Shown here: one piece after another, positions 12,311 to 25,700 of the stretch
How the letters are laid out: each line of letters opens with the position of its first letter
Numbering within the stretch: position 1 is the stretch's first letter
Assembly (NCBI GenBank): GCA_013365325.1
Contig: JABVXV010000039.1
Location: forward strand, 248,001-312,000
Length of the DNA: 64,000 bases
From: Dipetalonema caudispina
Taxonomy: Eukaryota; Nematoda; Chromadorea; Rhabditida; Onchocercidae
Direction: 5' to 3'
Translations under genes and position numbers: made by a program
Notes under the pieces: model-generated
What the model was told of the DNA's origin: nothing
Database searches by the model: none
The model's input: only the letters and a program-made list of their open reading frames with translations

Positions 12311-14060
12311 TCGTGCTGTGATATTGTCTAACAGTTTTCACAATTTTTAACCAATATTAAAAGTAATAGGATGATTAATAGAAAGAACTAAGATGACATG
12401 AAGTTACAACCTGATTGGGTACTTATTTCCATGTCGTTGATCAGAAAAGTCTTTTAAAACGATACAGTGTTTGTTTAATATGGGAATTTCATATTAAACA
12501 AACTTAACAATTTCCCCTTGTAGTTGCAAAGCAATGTTTAACGGTTAATAAACTTTTCTTTCATCTAATTTACAAAGTTGATCTCTTAACAATTCAAACC
12601 GAAATAATATGAAGTTTGAAAAAAAATTGTTTGCTGCTTTTAGCATAGAGTTCAGTTCACAATGGAAAATATGGATGAATGAATTTGGAACTACGTAGGT
12701 GTTGGAAGTACTTTGGAGTAACAAGGAGTGTTGATCGTTTTTAAACTTTTTAAAAAATAAGTATCCATCTTTGTATTTTGTTTAGATCAATTTTTTTTTC
12801 CAGAATTTTGTTGGAAGTTTTTTTTTTTTTTTTTTTGTTTTCTTTCTCTAAAGAAAATTCTGATAGCGGTTTGCTAATGTTGTAAAACGTTTTGAAAATA
12901 TGATCAAAAAATGACCTTGGAACAGGTGGATGACTATCGTAGTCTGTTCCTATCAACGGGTATCTGTGCTTCCTCCGATTGTTTTGAATTCATTATTTTG
13001 AATTTTATTGAAATTCTTTTTTATCCTTCAAATTCATATGCTGTGTTTTTGTTTCAAATCTTTTTTTTTTTTTTTTTAAATTGTATTTTTAACATACCAT
13101 TTTTGAAATTTCAACTATTGTTATCTAAAAAATGAGTAATTTTCAGTAATAGATGGAATTTAGCAGTAACATATGTGTATGCAAATTAAGTAAATACCAA
13201 TTTTTTTTGATCGTTTTCTTAACTTTCTAACCTTGCAAAAACTTAAAACTTAATGATATCCGTTTCAGTCTTTTCTTCTACTCATGTAACTTGATCGGAA
13301 AATGCAGAAAGTGTTCAGGAATTTTTCCTCAGCATAGATTATCCATCCGTACATCATTTAATAAGCAAATAGAAACCAACGTTGTTTAAAAAAATCTTCA
13401 TAACATTTTATTCTTTCATTTATTTCACTCATATTTCACCCCATTATTTTTAAATTGATAATTTCAATTAAATTTATTTAAATACAGTACTATACTTTCT
13501 CATAGTATAAGTAATGAAACATTTTTTAAATAATCATCGAACATTGTAGAATTTCAACTTTGTACTCCATTTTGTATGATCAATTGTTTTTCACACTTCA
13601 ATGCTATTTATCTATTGCTTATCTTCTTTTCTGTTTTAATATTTATTGTTACATTTTTTTTTCTCACTTTTTTTGCTCATTTAAATTTTCTTGAAATAAA
13701 TTAATGCCAGTATAGTCTTAATTTAATATTGTATTAAATATTTATAGTACCACAGATGTTGTCAAACTTTCTTGATTAGGTTAATATTGATGGAAGTAAG
13801 TTAAAGATGAAGTAAAGGAATAAGCATAAGTGAATTGCTGCTTATTTAAATGGTTTCAAATTTTGCATCTCTATTAGTTATCAATTGAAGTGTTCATGTA
13901 ATAAAGTTTAAAAAGTAATTTGAAATGTCAAATACGAAATGAAAAGAGATGTTAAAAGGAAATATAAAAGTATAACGAAGTGAGGATAATGAATAAAACT
14001 TTAGGCCATTATTGATGAAGTAAACTTCAAGTAATACTTGCCTAATTTCTACTTCAGATC

Positions 14061-14084
14061 AATTAATTAATTAATTAATTAATT
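14061..14084. repeat. (AATT)n microsatellite
   Basis: Six AATT units in tandem in intergenic DNA; the unit is self-complementary. Confidence 0.9.
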
Positions 14085-14716
14085 CGATTTACAGGTCTTT
14101 ATTAATGATAACAAAAATGTTCCATTCATTAAATGTTAATAATAAATATTGAACAAATTTTTCAACAAAATAATAAAAAAGTTTTGACAAATTCATTTCT
14201 GAATAATGGTAACTTTAAGAATATGTAAAATTGAATTGGTACAGATAATTTCATCTCCTATATTTTATGAAATTTTCAGAGGGATGGGGAGAGGAGGGAA
14301 GAAAAATTGAAAAACAAACAATTTACAATATTTGTTTAACTTATTTAAGATAATTTCAATTGTAGAATAAATATTGTATTTTTGAAGAAAAGATCAAATA
14401 TGAAATGAAACATTTCTATGGTAACATTACTAATAGATATGATAATTAATGAAAATTAAAAGGAGTATTGCATTTGATACAAAGTATATCAATCTATAGA
14501 TAAAATTTAATCTTACATTAAAAATTCATAATTGATGATGACCTTGAAATTTGTTATACATTATATATATATTTTATGATGTCAAATATTGTTGGGGTTA
14601 TTATATATTGCTTGCATTATTATGCAATCTTACGAATATGGCCGTTAAATTTTTTTTTTTTTTTTTTTTTCGTTTCCCATTTTTTCATTTTCCTAAATTC
14701 TCTTAAGATATATAAA

Positions 14717-14838
14717 AGAGAGAGAGAGAGAGAGAGAAAAAAAAAAAGCAATTTATTTCTCACAGTTAAGGTCAAAAAAAAAAAAAAATTTTTTTCCGTC
14801 TTTACATTAATCTCGAAAGAAGCCGACTTTCTTTTTTT

Positions 14839-14869
<31 letters not shown>
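14717..14869. repeat. Inverted GA...CT microsatellite pair
   Basis: A (GA)n-poly(A) tract at 14717-14748 faces a poly(T)-(CT)n tract at 14826-14869, with an A/T homopolymer switch between them. The two arms are complementary over roughly 30 bases and could fold into a hairpin with a loop of about 80 bases. Confidence 0.8.
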
Positions 14870-14873
<4 letters not shown>

Positions 14874-16603
14874 TTTTCTCCTCCTATAATTATTTCCCAC
14901 AATGATGAAATATGGTAGGAGATGTAAATTGTACAGCGATAGGAGAAATAAATGGATTCTGATTGCCGCTTTTTTGATTCATTAACATTTTTGGAATTCA
15001 TTTTATTACCAAATTTGTTTCTATTGAAAAAAAAAAAAAAAAAGAAAAAACGGCAGTTCGAACTGAGCATTTTTTAATGTTTTCATTATAATACAATGTA
15101 TAGCAATTCAAAACATTAACTTATTTGTTGTTAAAAATGCCGTAAATTTATTTGACCTCTGATCAGAAAAGTTAAAAATTTATTTGGCTTTTTTGTTTTT
15201 CTTCCATTTCCTTTTTTTTTTTTTTTTTTTAAGTATAAAAATTGAACGTTTGAAAATGTTGTAAATATAGGACACAATTTAATTATACATTTGAAATACC
15301 AATGATTTTTTTTTTAAAAAAAAAAAAAAAGAAAAAAGTATGTCAAATCATTTTAATGAAAGAAATGAAAAAATTTATTGTTCATTTCTATGTATGAAAA
15401 GTTTTTATGAGCTTTTTTTGACGATCAAACGTTTATATGCTTACTGATCCGAATGAGTAATTAATATAAAAATCCTTTTTTGACAATTCCATTTCCCACT
15501 TTCTTCTTTTTTTTTTCTCTCTTCTTCCTTTTCCGTTTTTTCTTTTTTTTTAAAGTGCTGAAATAATTAATATATGAAAGAATTTCAATATTATTTTGCA
15601 TTCAACATCAGTTAATATTTTAAATAATTTCCTTTTAGCAATAACAAAAACAACTTCTGTCCTATTTCTTTTTTTTCTCACACTTTCATTTAAAATTAGA
15701 ATAATTGAAAATTATCATTCAAAATTAGAGTAATTAAAGTAAGAAAAAGAAAAATGAGACAAACTGGTTTCATCTCACTTATGCTATTAATTCATTCAAA
15801 AGCTTATTTTTGTAATTGTCTTAATCAATGACTTAATAAATATTTTAAAGATGAGATATTATTTGTTTCTAACATTTCACATCGCATTTTTATGTGTTTA
15901 AACAGTGAAATGAAAGATATGATGATGATGATGATAATGATAATTTGTTGATAATGTTCTTGAACTTTTCATATGATTTATTTTTATGTCAAATTTCTAA
16001 TTATGTTCTATCAAGACAACGTTTCATTTTAATTTCAATCATAATTTCTTCATTTCTCTGATAAATATATCTTTTGAAAATATTGGAAAATGAAACGAAC
16101 TGATTCGTTAATGATACAGAGCAAAAAAAAAAAAAAAAAAAATTAATGACAATAAAAAAACTTATCTGTTAATTTAATATTTATTGAACAAAAATTTTCT
16201 TCATTATCACATATTTGGCTATTAATTTTTTTTCTTTCTTTTAAATATTAGAAAGATAATCAAATGTAAGTAATAGGTAAACTTCTTCACCAATTTTTTT
16301 TTTTTTTTTTTTTAGATTCCTTTAATTTTTCGACACCCAAAATTTCATTTATGCGTTATCAAGAATTAGGTAATATTTCAGAAATGCTATCTCATCAATA
16401 TAGTTCATAAATATTAAATTATTCTATAACTAATATAGTTTAAATAATGCAATCAATCATGAAATTTTTCTTTAGCAATCAAAAATTCACAAAACAAGAA
16501 GAAGTTGTAATATTTAATTGTTGAAAAAAAAAGAAAAAAAAAGCTTATAATCAGGCGGAAATTGATTTTTTTTTTCTCAATTAAATATGATTGCTTCATT
16601 TTT

Positions 16604-16605
<2 letters not shown>

Positions 16606-16637
<32 letters not shown>
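16606..16637. repeat. Abutting poly-T/poly-A palindrome
   Basis: Twelve T directly followed by twenty A. Similar T-to-A switches occur at 15306-15330 and 55842-55882. Confidence 0.9.
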
Positions 16638-16771
16638 GTTCCACTTATTAATTCTACGAGAGATAATGATAAATCGTGATAGGAAGAGATGTATCGGGAG
16701 GATATTAGAGTATTGGGGGGGGAAAATACCTATAGTAGATGGTTATCTTCATTATTTATTGCAATTTTTTT

Positions 16772-16816
16772 CCCTCTCTCTCTCTCTCTCTCCCTCTCTC
16801 TCTTTCTTTCTTTCTT
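16772..16816. repeat. (CT)n/(CTTT)n microsatellite
   Basis: CT repeats with CC interruptions followed by CTTT units, in the upstream flank of the TNFAIP8-like gene. Confidence 0.9.
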
Positions 16817-17020
16817 CCCCTTCACCGATCATCTTATTTGATTCATTTTGATACGAGCGCGCTTTCAATGGTATTTGAAAAAACCTTTTTCCTTTTTTTT
16901 TTTTTTTGTTGGTCGTATTGATAAGCCCTTTGAAATAATCGTTGTTTTGCAACAATGATTTAATGTTCTGTTCATTCAAACATTTTGAGAGGTTGAATGA
17001 AGATGGCATTATTTCATTTT

Positions 17021-17088
17021 CTGATCGGGTAAGTGTACTATCTGATCTTGTGCCATCTTGTCTGATCGGGTAAGTGTACTATCTGATC
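17021..17088 (+). repeat. Direct repeat, 27 bp twice with 41-bp period
   Basis: The words CTGATCGGGTAAGTGTACTA followed by TCTGATC occur at 17021-17047 and 17062-17088. Each copy contains a consensus 5' splice site GG|GTAAGTG about 100-170 bases upstream of the TNFAIP8-like start codon. Confidence 0.85.
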
Positions 17089-17201
17089 ATTGTACCATCT
17101 ATTGTTATTGTTAAAATATTAACTTTTCCTATTTCATCTTTCATAGGGAAATTTTCAGTGAAAGGCTTAACTAACAAATACTATTGGATATAGGATAAGT
17201 T

Positions 17202-18681
17202 ATGGATTTCAGTACTACTATGAAACATTATGAAACAGGTTAGGATAATTTTCATTTTTGCTGTAAAAATTTCAATCATTTATGCATTTATATTGTTTCA
17301 AATGTTAGTTGGAAATTTTTGAAATAATTCGATTGTAATTCAAATTTAGATTTACTTTTAAATTCATCAAACTAAATGGATAAGGATTATTTTTGAATTA
17401 ATTTTGCAATTAAAGTAAATCTCAATAGTGTTACTTATCAATTATAATAATATGATAATAAAAGTCATGTTGATTAATGTTTTGTTGACATCTAAAAAGA
17501 AATATTTTTGAAATCTTACAAAAAAAAAAGAAAAATTTTTTAATTTGAAAATTAAACTTCAGGAGGTGATAATTTTGGACAATCATCTCCGCAACATCAG
17601 CAATTTAGCTCAGCAACTATTGCTATACGTGCTCAAAAAAAGATTCTTTCCAAAATTATTTCAAGAAATAATGCAAAATTATTTGTTGATGATGCTACTA
17701 TTCGTCTATTCGATCATCTCTATCAAATCCTGAAAACGGCATATAATAAAATGATCGCTGAAAAGGTAAATTAAACAAACTAAATTAATTCTATAATTGT
17801 TCATAATTTTTAATTCAGAGATTTCATCGTGATACATTTAAAATAGTATGGAATTATGATAAGACATTTTTTTCGGAATTGTTCAATGCACCAAGGAGAT
17901 TTATTTTTTTCCATATATTGGTTAATTTGTTAAGAACAACTGATCTAAACTATCTACTAAAGCAATAATTTGATAATTAGCAAGGAAATTAAAAACTTGA
18001 AGCATATATACATAATATTGAAATGATGAATGTACAAAGAATTATAGCAATAATAATTTAAATAAATAATAATAGCTGTAAATGTTTGTGATAATTAAAT
18101 CGATGTACAGGTAGTGAAAAATATTATCAAACTTGTTGTCAAATTGGGTATAGTACTACGAAGTGAACAATTTACCGAAGAGCAACAAAATCAACTTGCA
18201 AAAATTCAACGACAAATGCGCCAAATTTGTCTTACAGTTATTTCGTTCGGTAAAGTAGCATTCTCATATGATTATGCATATTTGAATGCATTACTCAACG
18301 AAACTTATCGTCGATTGTTACCGCTGGTAGAACAGATCCTTAGTGGCAAATCTAAACAACGCTTAGATATGATTTTTGAACATCTATGTAAGGTAAATTT
18401 TCCAATTTTGATATACCTTATTGTAGATATATGAGGTATATAAATGATTTAAATGGTATCGATAAAGAAGCAATGCTGTTTTGTTAATTGTTGTAAAATC
18501 ATTGTTGTTGATAGGTTTATCAACAATCATTAAGTTATAATAAATAATATTAGAACTTAATTTATCGCTTGTACAGGATTCGGTATTGGATTCACTATTT
18601 CGAGCAGATGGTCAACATTGGAAACTTCTTCCGAAAGTTATAATGGACCTCGAAGTACTCATTGACAGGAAAGAATTGTAA
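17202..18681 (+). CDS. TNFAIP8L: TNFAIP8/TIPE family protein, 208 aa
   Basis: TIPE proteins are small cytosolic all-helical proteins with a hydrophobic cavity that binds and shuttles phosphoinositides and modulates cell survival and inflammation in other animals. Four exons close in phase: 17202-17238, 17563-17765, 18111-18392 and 18577-18681. The family pattern runs throughout: LRAQKKxLSK-like IRAQKKILSK (exon 2), FVDDATIRLFDHLY, then KVVKNIIKLVVKLGIVLRS at the exon 2/3 joint, VISFGKVAFSYD, LLNETYRRLLPLVE and SKQRLDMIFEH. The length of 208 compares with about 185-200 in vertebrates. The start follows a TATAG acceptor by eight bases. The short first exon is the least certain part, since other starts could supply exon 2. 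Confidence 0.92.
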
Positions 18682-19637
18682 TTTGTAAATGAGCAACTAC
18701 AGGAACTCAGCATACTCATGCAAGAAAAATATCATATCTTATATTGTGGTATATTTATACTTCCATATTTAAATGATATAAAAAGCTTCTCTGGGATGCG
18801 ATTTCTTCATTTAAATTTCTAGAATTTTGATTTCTTTCCCTGTTTTATTTTTAAAATTCACATGAAGACTTCCAGAGAATCTGTAAAAACAATGCATTCC
18901 TATCCTAGACATACCATTATCCTAATGTCTGTATTTAATTCTTTCATTACTTTAAATAGCATTCCTTAAATCATACGTGAAACCAAAACTAGGCCACATC
19001 ACAACTAGCATGGAAAAATTTTTAGCTATGATTTCATTTTTTAAAGTTCATAGTCGAGCATTTTCAAATAATAAGCTCAACCAAAAACTATCTGCCATTC
19101 TTAATGTTTTTGTACGGTTTCTTTGTTGCATCATTTAATTCGTGCTCAAATATTTCTCTTTTAACTATTTTTCACTGAATCATTGTTTTATCTCATTAGT
19201 TCGAAGTGATCCATAAATTATTTTAGCAAATTCTTAGTCCCAAACATTTAATAATGAAACTTCGGACCATGACTTTTAGCCAAATTGTATAATTAGCGAT
19301 TTAAGATGATACACTATGGACGAACAGTCAAAAAGAGGCCACAAGCCATCGCTAATCGACCAACGACTATCCAAGTTCTCTTTTCCCTTCTCCTTCCTTC
19401 TTCTGCCTTTCTACGAAAGTTCCTACTCAGCCTATTAATCAAATATAATAAATCTCACTTTCCATTCGTAATGAAGGAAATTCTCTTGAAGATATAGGAG
19501 AAACATAAGGGAGCGAATTCCGAGCAACTTTGCATCGCAATCTCAAACTTCCTAGAAAAATGAACGACGAAAAGAGGTTCTTTTGTCTTTTCTTGAAGAT
19601 AGCTGGCAACGTTAAGTCAAAATGGTAGTAAATAGTC
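18682..19637. other. Spacer between convergent TNFAIP8-like and Tudor genes
   Basis: Contains both 3' flanks. A 63-codon plus-strand frame at 19306-19497 has no splice context or recognisable product. No gene seen. Confidence 0.5.
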
Positions 19638-19643
19638 TTTATT
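19638..19643 (-). terminator. Poly(A) signal of the Tudor gene
   Basis: AATAAA on the minus strand, about 110 bases beyond the proposed stop at 19751, which supports ending the gene there. Confidence 0.55.
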
Positions 19644-19750
19644 TTTTAAAAATACTACAGGAGGTTCCGAAATCAATTCACCATTTAAAAACATGAACGG
19701 GTTGAAATTCAAAAAAGAAAAAGTAGTAGTAAATGAAACAGCCTTTAATT

Positions 19751-22700
19751 TCAGCTATCTCTGAAAAAGAAAAAAGGATACTGGAACGAAAATTAAATTA
19801 TTGAATCATAGGAAATACATATCAAGAAATCGGTACTAGAAGAAACTTAAGAAGGAAAAAAAAAAACTGTGCTTAAATTTGTGCTTAAATTTGCAGAAAG
19901 AATAAGGTCAAATACGGCTAAAAAAACTAAACGTTTAGAGAACTATATAACAAACAATCATTTATAATATTTCCGTAACAGCAAATTAATTAATCGTACT
20001 CTTTTCCGCATCACCAAATTAAGCAGGTACTCAACTTTAAAAACAAGCATACAAATTTGAATCAGAATAATTGGTAACTTGTGAAAGATACAAATTTGAT
20101 TGAAATTACATTCATAAGCAAGGTATACTTACGACGAAATATATTCAACAATGCAGATTCCGTCTTCACGAATTTTCAGTATCCGAATCCGGAACGAATG
20201 GTGCTCGCACGAAACTGCACCCTTCAATTTGTTTATAACTTCGTCTTCTGCTTCCACGCAATTTGAGAAAGTTGTTGTGACACTTGAATTGAAGAGCATG
20301 CAAGGGATCGCCATTCCTGGATAGGTACGAGCGATATCAGGCTAAAATGAGTACAAAACTTAACAGTCGACACCGATAAAACGGTTTAATATCACTGTAC
20401 AGACTAAGGACCTAAATTATGGGTTCTGGAAATTATAACATAGCAGTCAGCCAGCGCATTATACCCAGCGGTAATGTGACTATAAGCTGACATAATGCAG
20501 CACTGGTATCTAAAACTGAATGACAAAACCGTCACACATTTCCACTTCTTTCATTTGTTGGTTACTTGCTTATTCGAATAGTTTGCAAAGTAAATTACTT
20601 CAATATCTGAAAATATATCTACCAGATTACTAATCGATTTCAGATCATCCTTGTTCACTGTTTCATAATTACCATAATCGACATAATGAACTTCAATATC
20701 AGCTCTACATATATTTGTTATGACTGCTCGAAACATTGATTCAAATGCACGGCAAAACGATACACATAAGGTACCCACTTGCTGAAAAATACGAATAATT
20801 CCAGGACTAGATGCAATATCCAACTCAGAACGTCTCTTGATATTTTTTGATAATACCCGATTTAATTGTCATGGCGTTGTTAAACCTAATTTAGAATGCA
20901 CTGTAAATCAATTACCAATTCTTCCTCACTGATTGAAGCAGTTGGTTGCAATGAATCAAGCTGTTCTTCCAACACATCAAGCAAATCGTCACGCTGAATC
21001 TGGACGAAGAACAATGGCCAATTCTTATTGCCATGGTCATCATCACTTCTTTTCACTAGTACTTCATCACCTTCATTCACTTTCACATGCTCAAACAAAG
21101 CCTGGAATAAGTACACCAACTGCTTTTATATTTTATTTTATAAATGAAGATCGTGAGGAAAACTGATAAGGGACCGAAATAGTGTATGATTGTCAGAACT
21201 CCTCAAGAGTTCTGAATAATGTAACAAAAAGTTCAGAAAAGACAGTAAAACCTGATAAGCTGGAGCATATTTTGCTGGTTGTACAAAAGAGGTTTCTGGC
21301 TCATTGATGTCCAAAATAAGCTCTTTTTCCAATAAATTAGCAGTGATATTTATCTGTAAACACTTCTCAAATTCCTATAAATGAACGACAACAATAATTA
21401 GTTCTGGAATCCAGAGATCCCTTAATGTTGCAAATATGAATACAAACTAACTTTGTCTTTAGCAACAACATCATCATCGTCATCATCACTTATGATAAGC
21501 GGGCACTTTGCCTCATCGGGAAGGGTTTCGTCTGCTGATGATTCATCGGAAGTATATAACAATTTGCCTTCACGGTTGCGGAGTTTCCGCACGTAAAATG
21601 TTCTTGAACTTCTCTGAAAATTTATGCATACAGCACACAAATAAAACGCAGAAATAATACAAAGAATATATGCGAATGTTTCCAATAATGATAGGGTTTT
21701 CAGCATTACTTTAATAAGAAATCTACACTGTTTTGAAAGAAATTTTAGTACAATAAAAAAAAAAACCTTACCTCCACTAATTCTATTATTTTAATGATGG
21801 CTTCCCTAAAAAGCGTTGATCGCTCGCTCACTTCATTATTTCAGAATGCATAGAACAATGAAGAGAAATATGAAGTGAAAATTATTGATAGTATAATATA
21901 TTGCCCTCCACACCATGCTTACGGATTGGTAAAATCAAGAAACCTTCTTGATAAATGGACGATCTTCGCAATACTTGCCATGCTGCCATTTCTTCATCAT
22001 ATCATTATTGCTTTCCAATCGATGCTTATGCATTTGCATATAAAAATTGGTTCTTTTTATTTTTAACTTACTATCATTCAACTGCTTGTATCCATGCTTA
22101 TCATACTGAAATTGAGGACGGCCACCATGTTCTGAAGTTGAAAGACTAAAGAAATCTTTAATTATACCATTCCTTGAGAGGAATTGCCTTCAGGTGTTGA
22201 AGGATGTATGAGAACGAGAGCCATTAGTAATGCTTCATTATTAGACCTTAATATTATTGCGAATTATTCAGAAAAGCTAATCTGTCACTCTCATTTTTAT
22301 AGTCGAATTATTTTATGCACCTCTATTCCAAGTTTCGTAGTCTGAAGAGCACTGTAGCGGAACGGCAACAGGTACCACGACTGGTATTACCGAGGGAACT
22401 ATATGTCGTGATTGTACATATTGCGACAGATCTGAAAAGAAGTCGCATTTTATACTTTACAGACCTAGTAAATAACTGTTGACAAGCTCTGTGATGTTAT
22501 CTTCTTCTCCAAATAGCAGAATGACTCCATAATTCTAATTCTCTTCGGCGGAACAAAGTAAAACATTTAGTTTTATTCAGACAAAGTAAAGCATAACTTT
22601 TATTCAGTAAAAGTCAGGAAGACACAATAGTAAACTGAAACACATACGCAGAGGAAGTCGGCCATTTTCCGTAGTATGTGATTTACAGCCATTTCGATTT

Positions 22701-25700
22701 CTAACTTTGCGAGTTGCATTCTGACGTATTCCCTTTAAAATTAAATCCATAAATGTCATTAATGCTCGAATTTTTACTTATTGAACCGACGATGACTATT
22801 ATAACCCTGTTATATAAATGCGGGAAAAATTAAAACAATTAGCGGCAAATTTGTTTATCACCAAATGAGAAAATGCATCTATTAAGTCAGTATTGGCAGT
22901 GAAGGCGGCACTTAATCAAAATGAAAATTACAGTAAATGGCACAATCTCGTTTTACAAAAAAATTTAAAACAAGTTACTGTAATTCTGTTATATTTGAGT
23001 ACCGAAACCAAGCGAAAGAACACTAAACGAGAAGTTTATATTCCCACAACTCTCTCAAAACATGCAGTGGTTCGTTCTTTATAGAATAAAACATGAAAAA
23101 AAAAAAAATTCTTTAAAAGAGGAACCATTACTGTTTCCATCCTTCCATGCAATTTATAGTTGGATTCTGGAATTCCTAAATCCTTCGATGGTCTATCAAA
23201 TCTGAAAAACCTTATTTTGCAGTCGTCAAAATATTTGGAACAATTAATTTCAAAACTAAATATAACTGGAACTGTTGTATTTGAACTGATTCAATCATTG
23301 GCATTGAAGAATTCTGATTATTGTTCTGACAAGACTGCTGCAATGAAGACACATGTTTCGTTCCTTCGCAACAACCACAATTTCCCATAGCCTAAAGAAC
23401 AGCACAGGTATTAGCTAGTTTCGATGTTTCTGTAACCAATCACCTATCAGCAGAAAAGCGTTACATATAAGCCTACTGCATTTCAAAATGGGACTGCAAG
23501 CTACAAGGTTCGGATATGGCATTATTTGAAATTATTCATTTATATGATTGGAAACATGTTCCATAATAGCGATCAGCATTAATCCAACAAATCAATTAGT
23601 GATGGATAATATTATTTTCATTAATTTAAAAACCAGTAATTTAAAAACGCAGGAAATCTATAACTAACCATACGTAGGGAAGAAAGTTTTGCATTAGTAA
23701 TGTTATCAATTTTTTCGGATATTTTCAGAACATCAAGTTGTATTGAAGTCAGCGTTACTTCACTCCTTAAATGCACTTAGCTGAAAAATATAAGAGACAT
23801 TTCGTCTGACAAGTCATCATAGAAATAATTTTTGAAATAATTCAAATAGAAATAAACAACTTGGTGGACTTGTTCCTTTCATATAAACTGTTTGGCTCAG
23901 GTTGAAACCACTGTTGATTATTCCGTTTCACTTCAAACCTTTCATTGCTTATTCCATTTGATGGGGAAGCTTCGATACTTGTTAAATTTTTAATACTTTC
24001 ATCTCTTATATCACTGTCGACTGAATCTGATTCAGATTCATGCCCTAAGCACCGAATTCCAGATACCATGTCACATACGTAAAAATCGTTATGCAGATAT
24101 AAGAGCTGCATATTATACAGTTCTTCTCTGAGTAGCTGAAAATGAAAGTAAATTGTTGATGTATATGAGAACTACCTGCTATCAGCATGCTATATTAATA
24201 GAGGTTTAGTGCCCTGATGTTCCTAGATTTTCAAATAACACATACGGCTAACGAATTAATCATGTAGAACTGATAGATTCCATTTAACTCCTTTGAAATT
24301 TTAAATTGATTTTTAGAGATTACTTAATTTCTTACAAAATCAACCAACTATTTTTTTGAAATATTCAGAAATTTGATTGCTTTAAGGTAGGAAATGAAAA
24401 ATGGTCTTGCTTTGGGTGTCTTACGCTCACCACTTCCCTGTCGCAAAACTCGATTCACATAACACCTGAATGCGGCAGATGAAGTCTCACGTATCACCGC
24501 AGGCTAAAAATATATCATTTTCGAAAAATACGACACTGAACTATTTTTTAATGCATCTACACAGATCGGACATTTATGCATTAATTCGTCCTTTTTAACT
24601 TAAAATCGCCTTTTTCTCATTCGTTAACAACAAGTAAAAATGGAATTATATAAAAAGGAACCTGCTCTTTACAACTGTATAAATTTTTTGTGCTACAAAC
24701 AATCGATAGACCAAAATCAACAAGATATGCCAAACAAGTACCGGCCTCCTCATAAAAATGAGTGATAACTGCTCTATAACATTATTTGCATCATTTCAAC
24801 ACTAACATTCATTATCTATTACCGTAATGTATCCTCTGTGGTGGTAACATGATATTATCAAGTTAATCACTGACTTTTTCAGAATCTGTTCCCCGCAGAT
24901 TGTAACCGCTTAGACCATGTAATTGAATTTCGAAGCGATTTTTGCAAGAACAAACGTTCATTTTGCAGAAATGAAAAAAATTATATTGCAGTAATTTGAA
25001 GCAATTATGGGGAAAGGCACTAAACATCTGGCAATATTTTTTGGTTAATAACAAATATTTCTCTAAAAATTTATCGAAAACGCTGTATCCAAAATACTAC
25101 TGGAAAATTTTCATATTCCTAACGAAGTCAAACACCTACCGGTAAACAGAAAACCGACTGTACCGACTATACTTTCGAAACGGTCTTGCCAGCCGTACCA
25201 AACAGCACATCTCGTTATGCCAGTCTACTGGATTAACCGATTTATATTTGGAATGTTTCCCAGGATCAACCAAATTCTGTTTAGAGAAGCTAATTAATTT
25301 CGAAAATATCATACAAATCATATATTTGATATGACTGGCATTAATAATTTAGTGTCAGTCATTGATTAAGCATAATTTTAAAAGTGATTTAAGAGCTACC
25401 TTCTTTAAATCAAGAAATAACACTTCCTAAATCAACAAATTAGAGTTTAAATTTCTTTCTGGAAAAACCGCAGCTATGCAGAGAAATAATTGTAACGATA
25501 AAAATAAAGATAAAATATCTAAGAAACAAAAAAGAACTTGAAATGATCGGCAACGAATCTGGAAATAAGAAAAAAACATTTCTATTCCACAGTAAAAAAA
25601 TGAGGACTGAAACGAAATTAGAATCTCCTGGATATCCATAGGAGTTTAACTCTCTCTGTAAACAACTGTCCATACAATGACTTTACTGACTGGTAATAAA

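Larger units (their letters stand above)
11844..17193. other. 5.3 kb AT-rich intergenic region, no gene supported
   Basis: Holds the 3' end of the MMD gene (AATAAA at 12305-12310), microsatellites, abutting poly-T/poly-A palindromes and a GA/CT inverted arrangement. Open frames here are made of homopolymer and CT/GA runs and show no coding character. Confidence 0.6.

Noticed and set aside
16453..17009. Several open frames of 60-86 codons
   Set aside because: Composed mainly of poly-Phe, poly-Lys and CT/GA repeat translations.
4576..18681. Three consecutive plus-strand genes considered as a nematode operon
   Set aside because: Gaps of 1.8 and 5.4 kb are far above the 0.1-1 kb usual for trans-spliced operons.
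23160..23390. 76-codon plus-strand frame with a leucine-rich look
   Set aside because: Overlaps a phase-compatible minus-strand exon (23391-23287) of the Tudor gene and has no splice context of its own.
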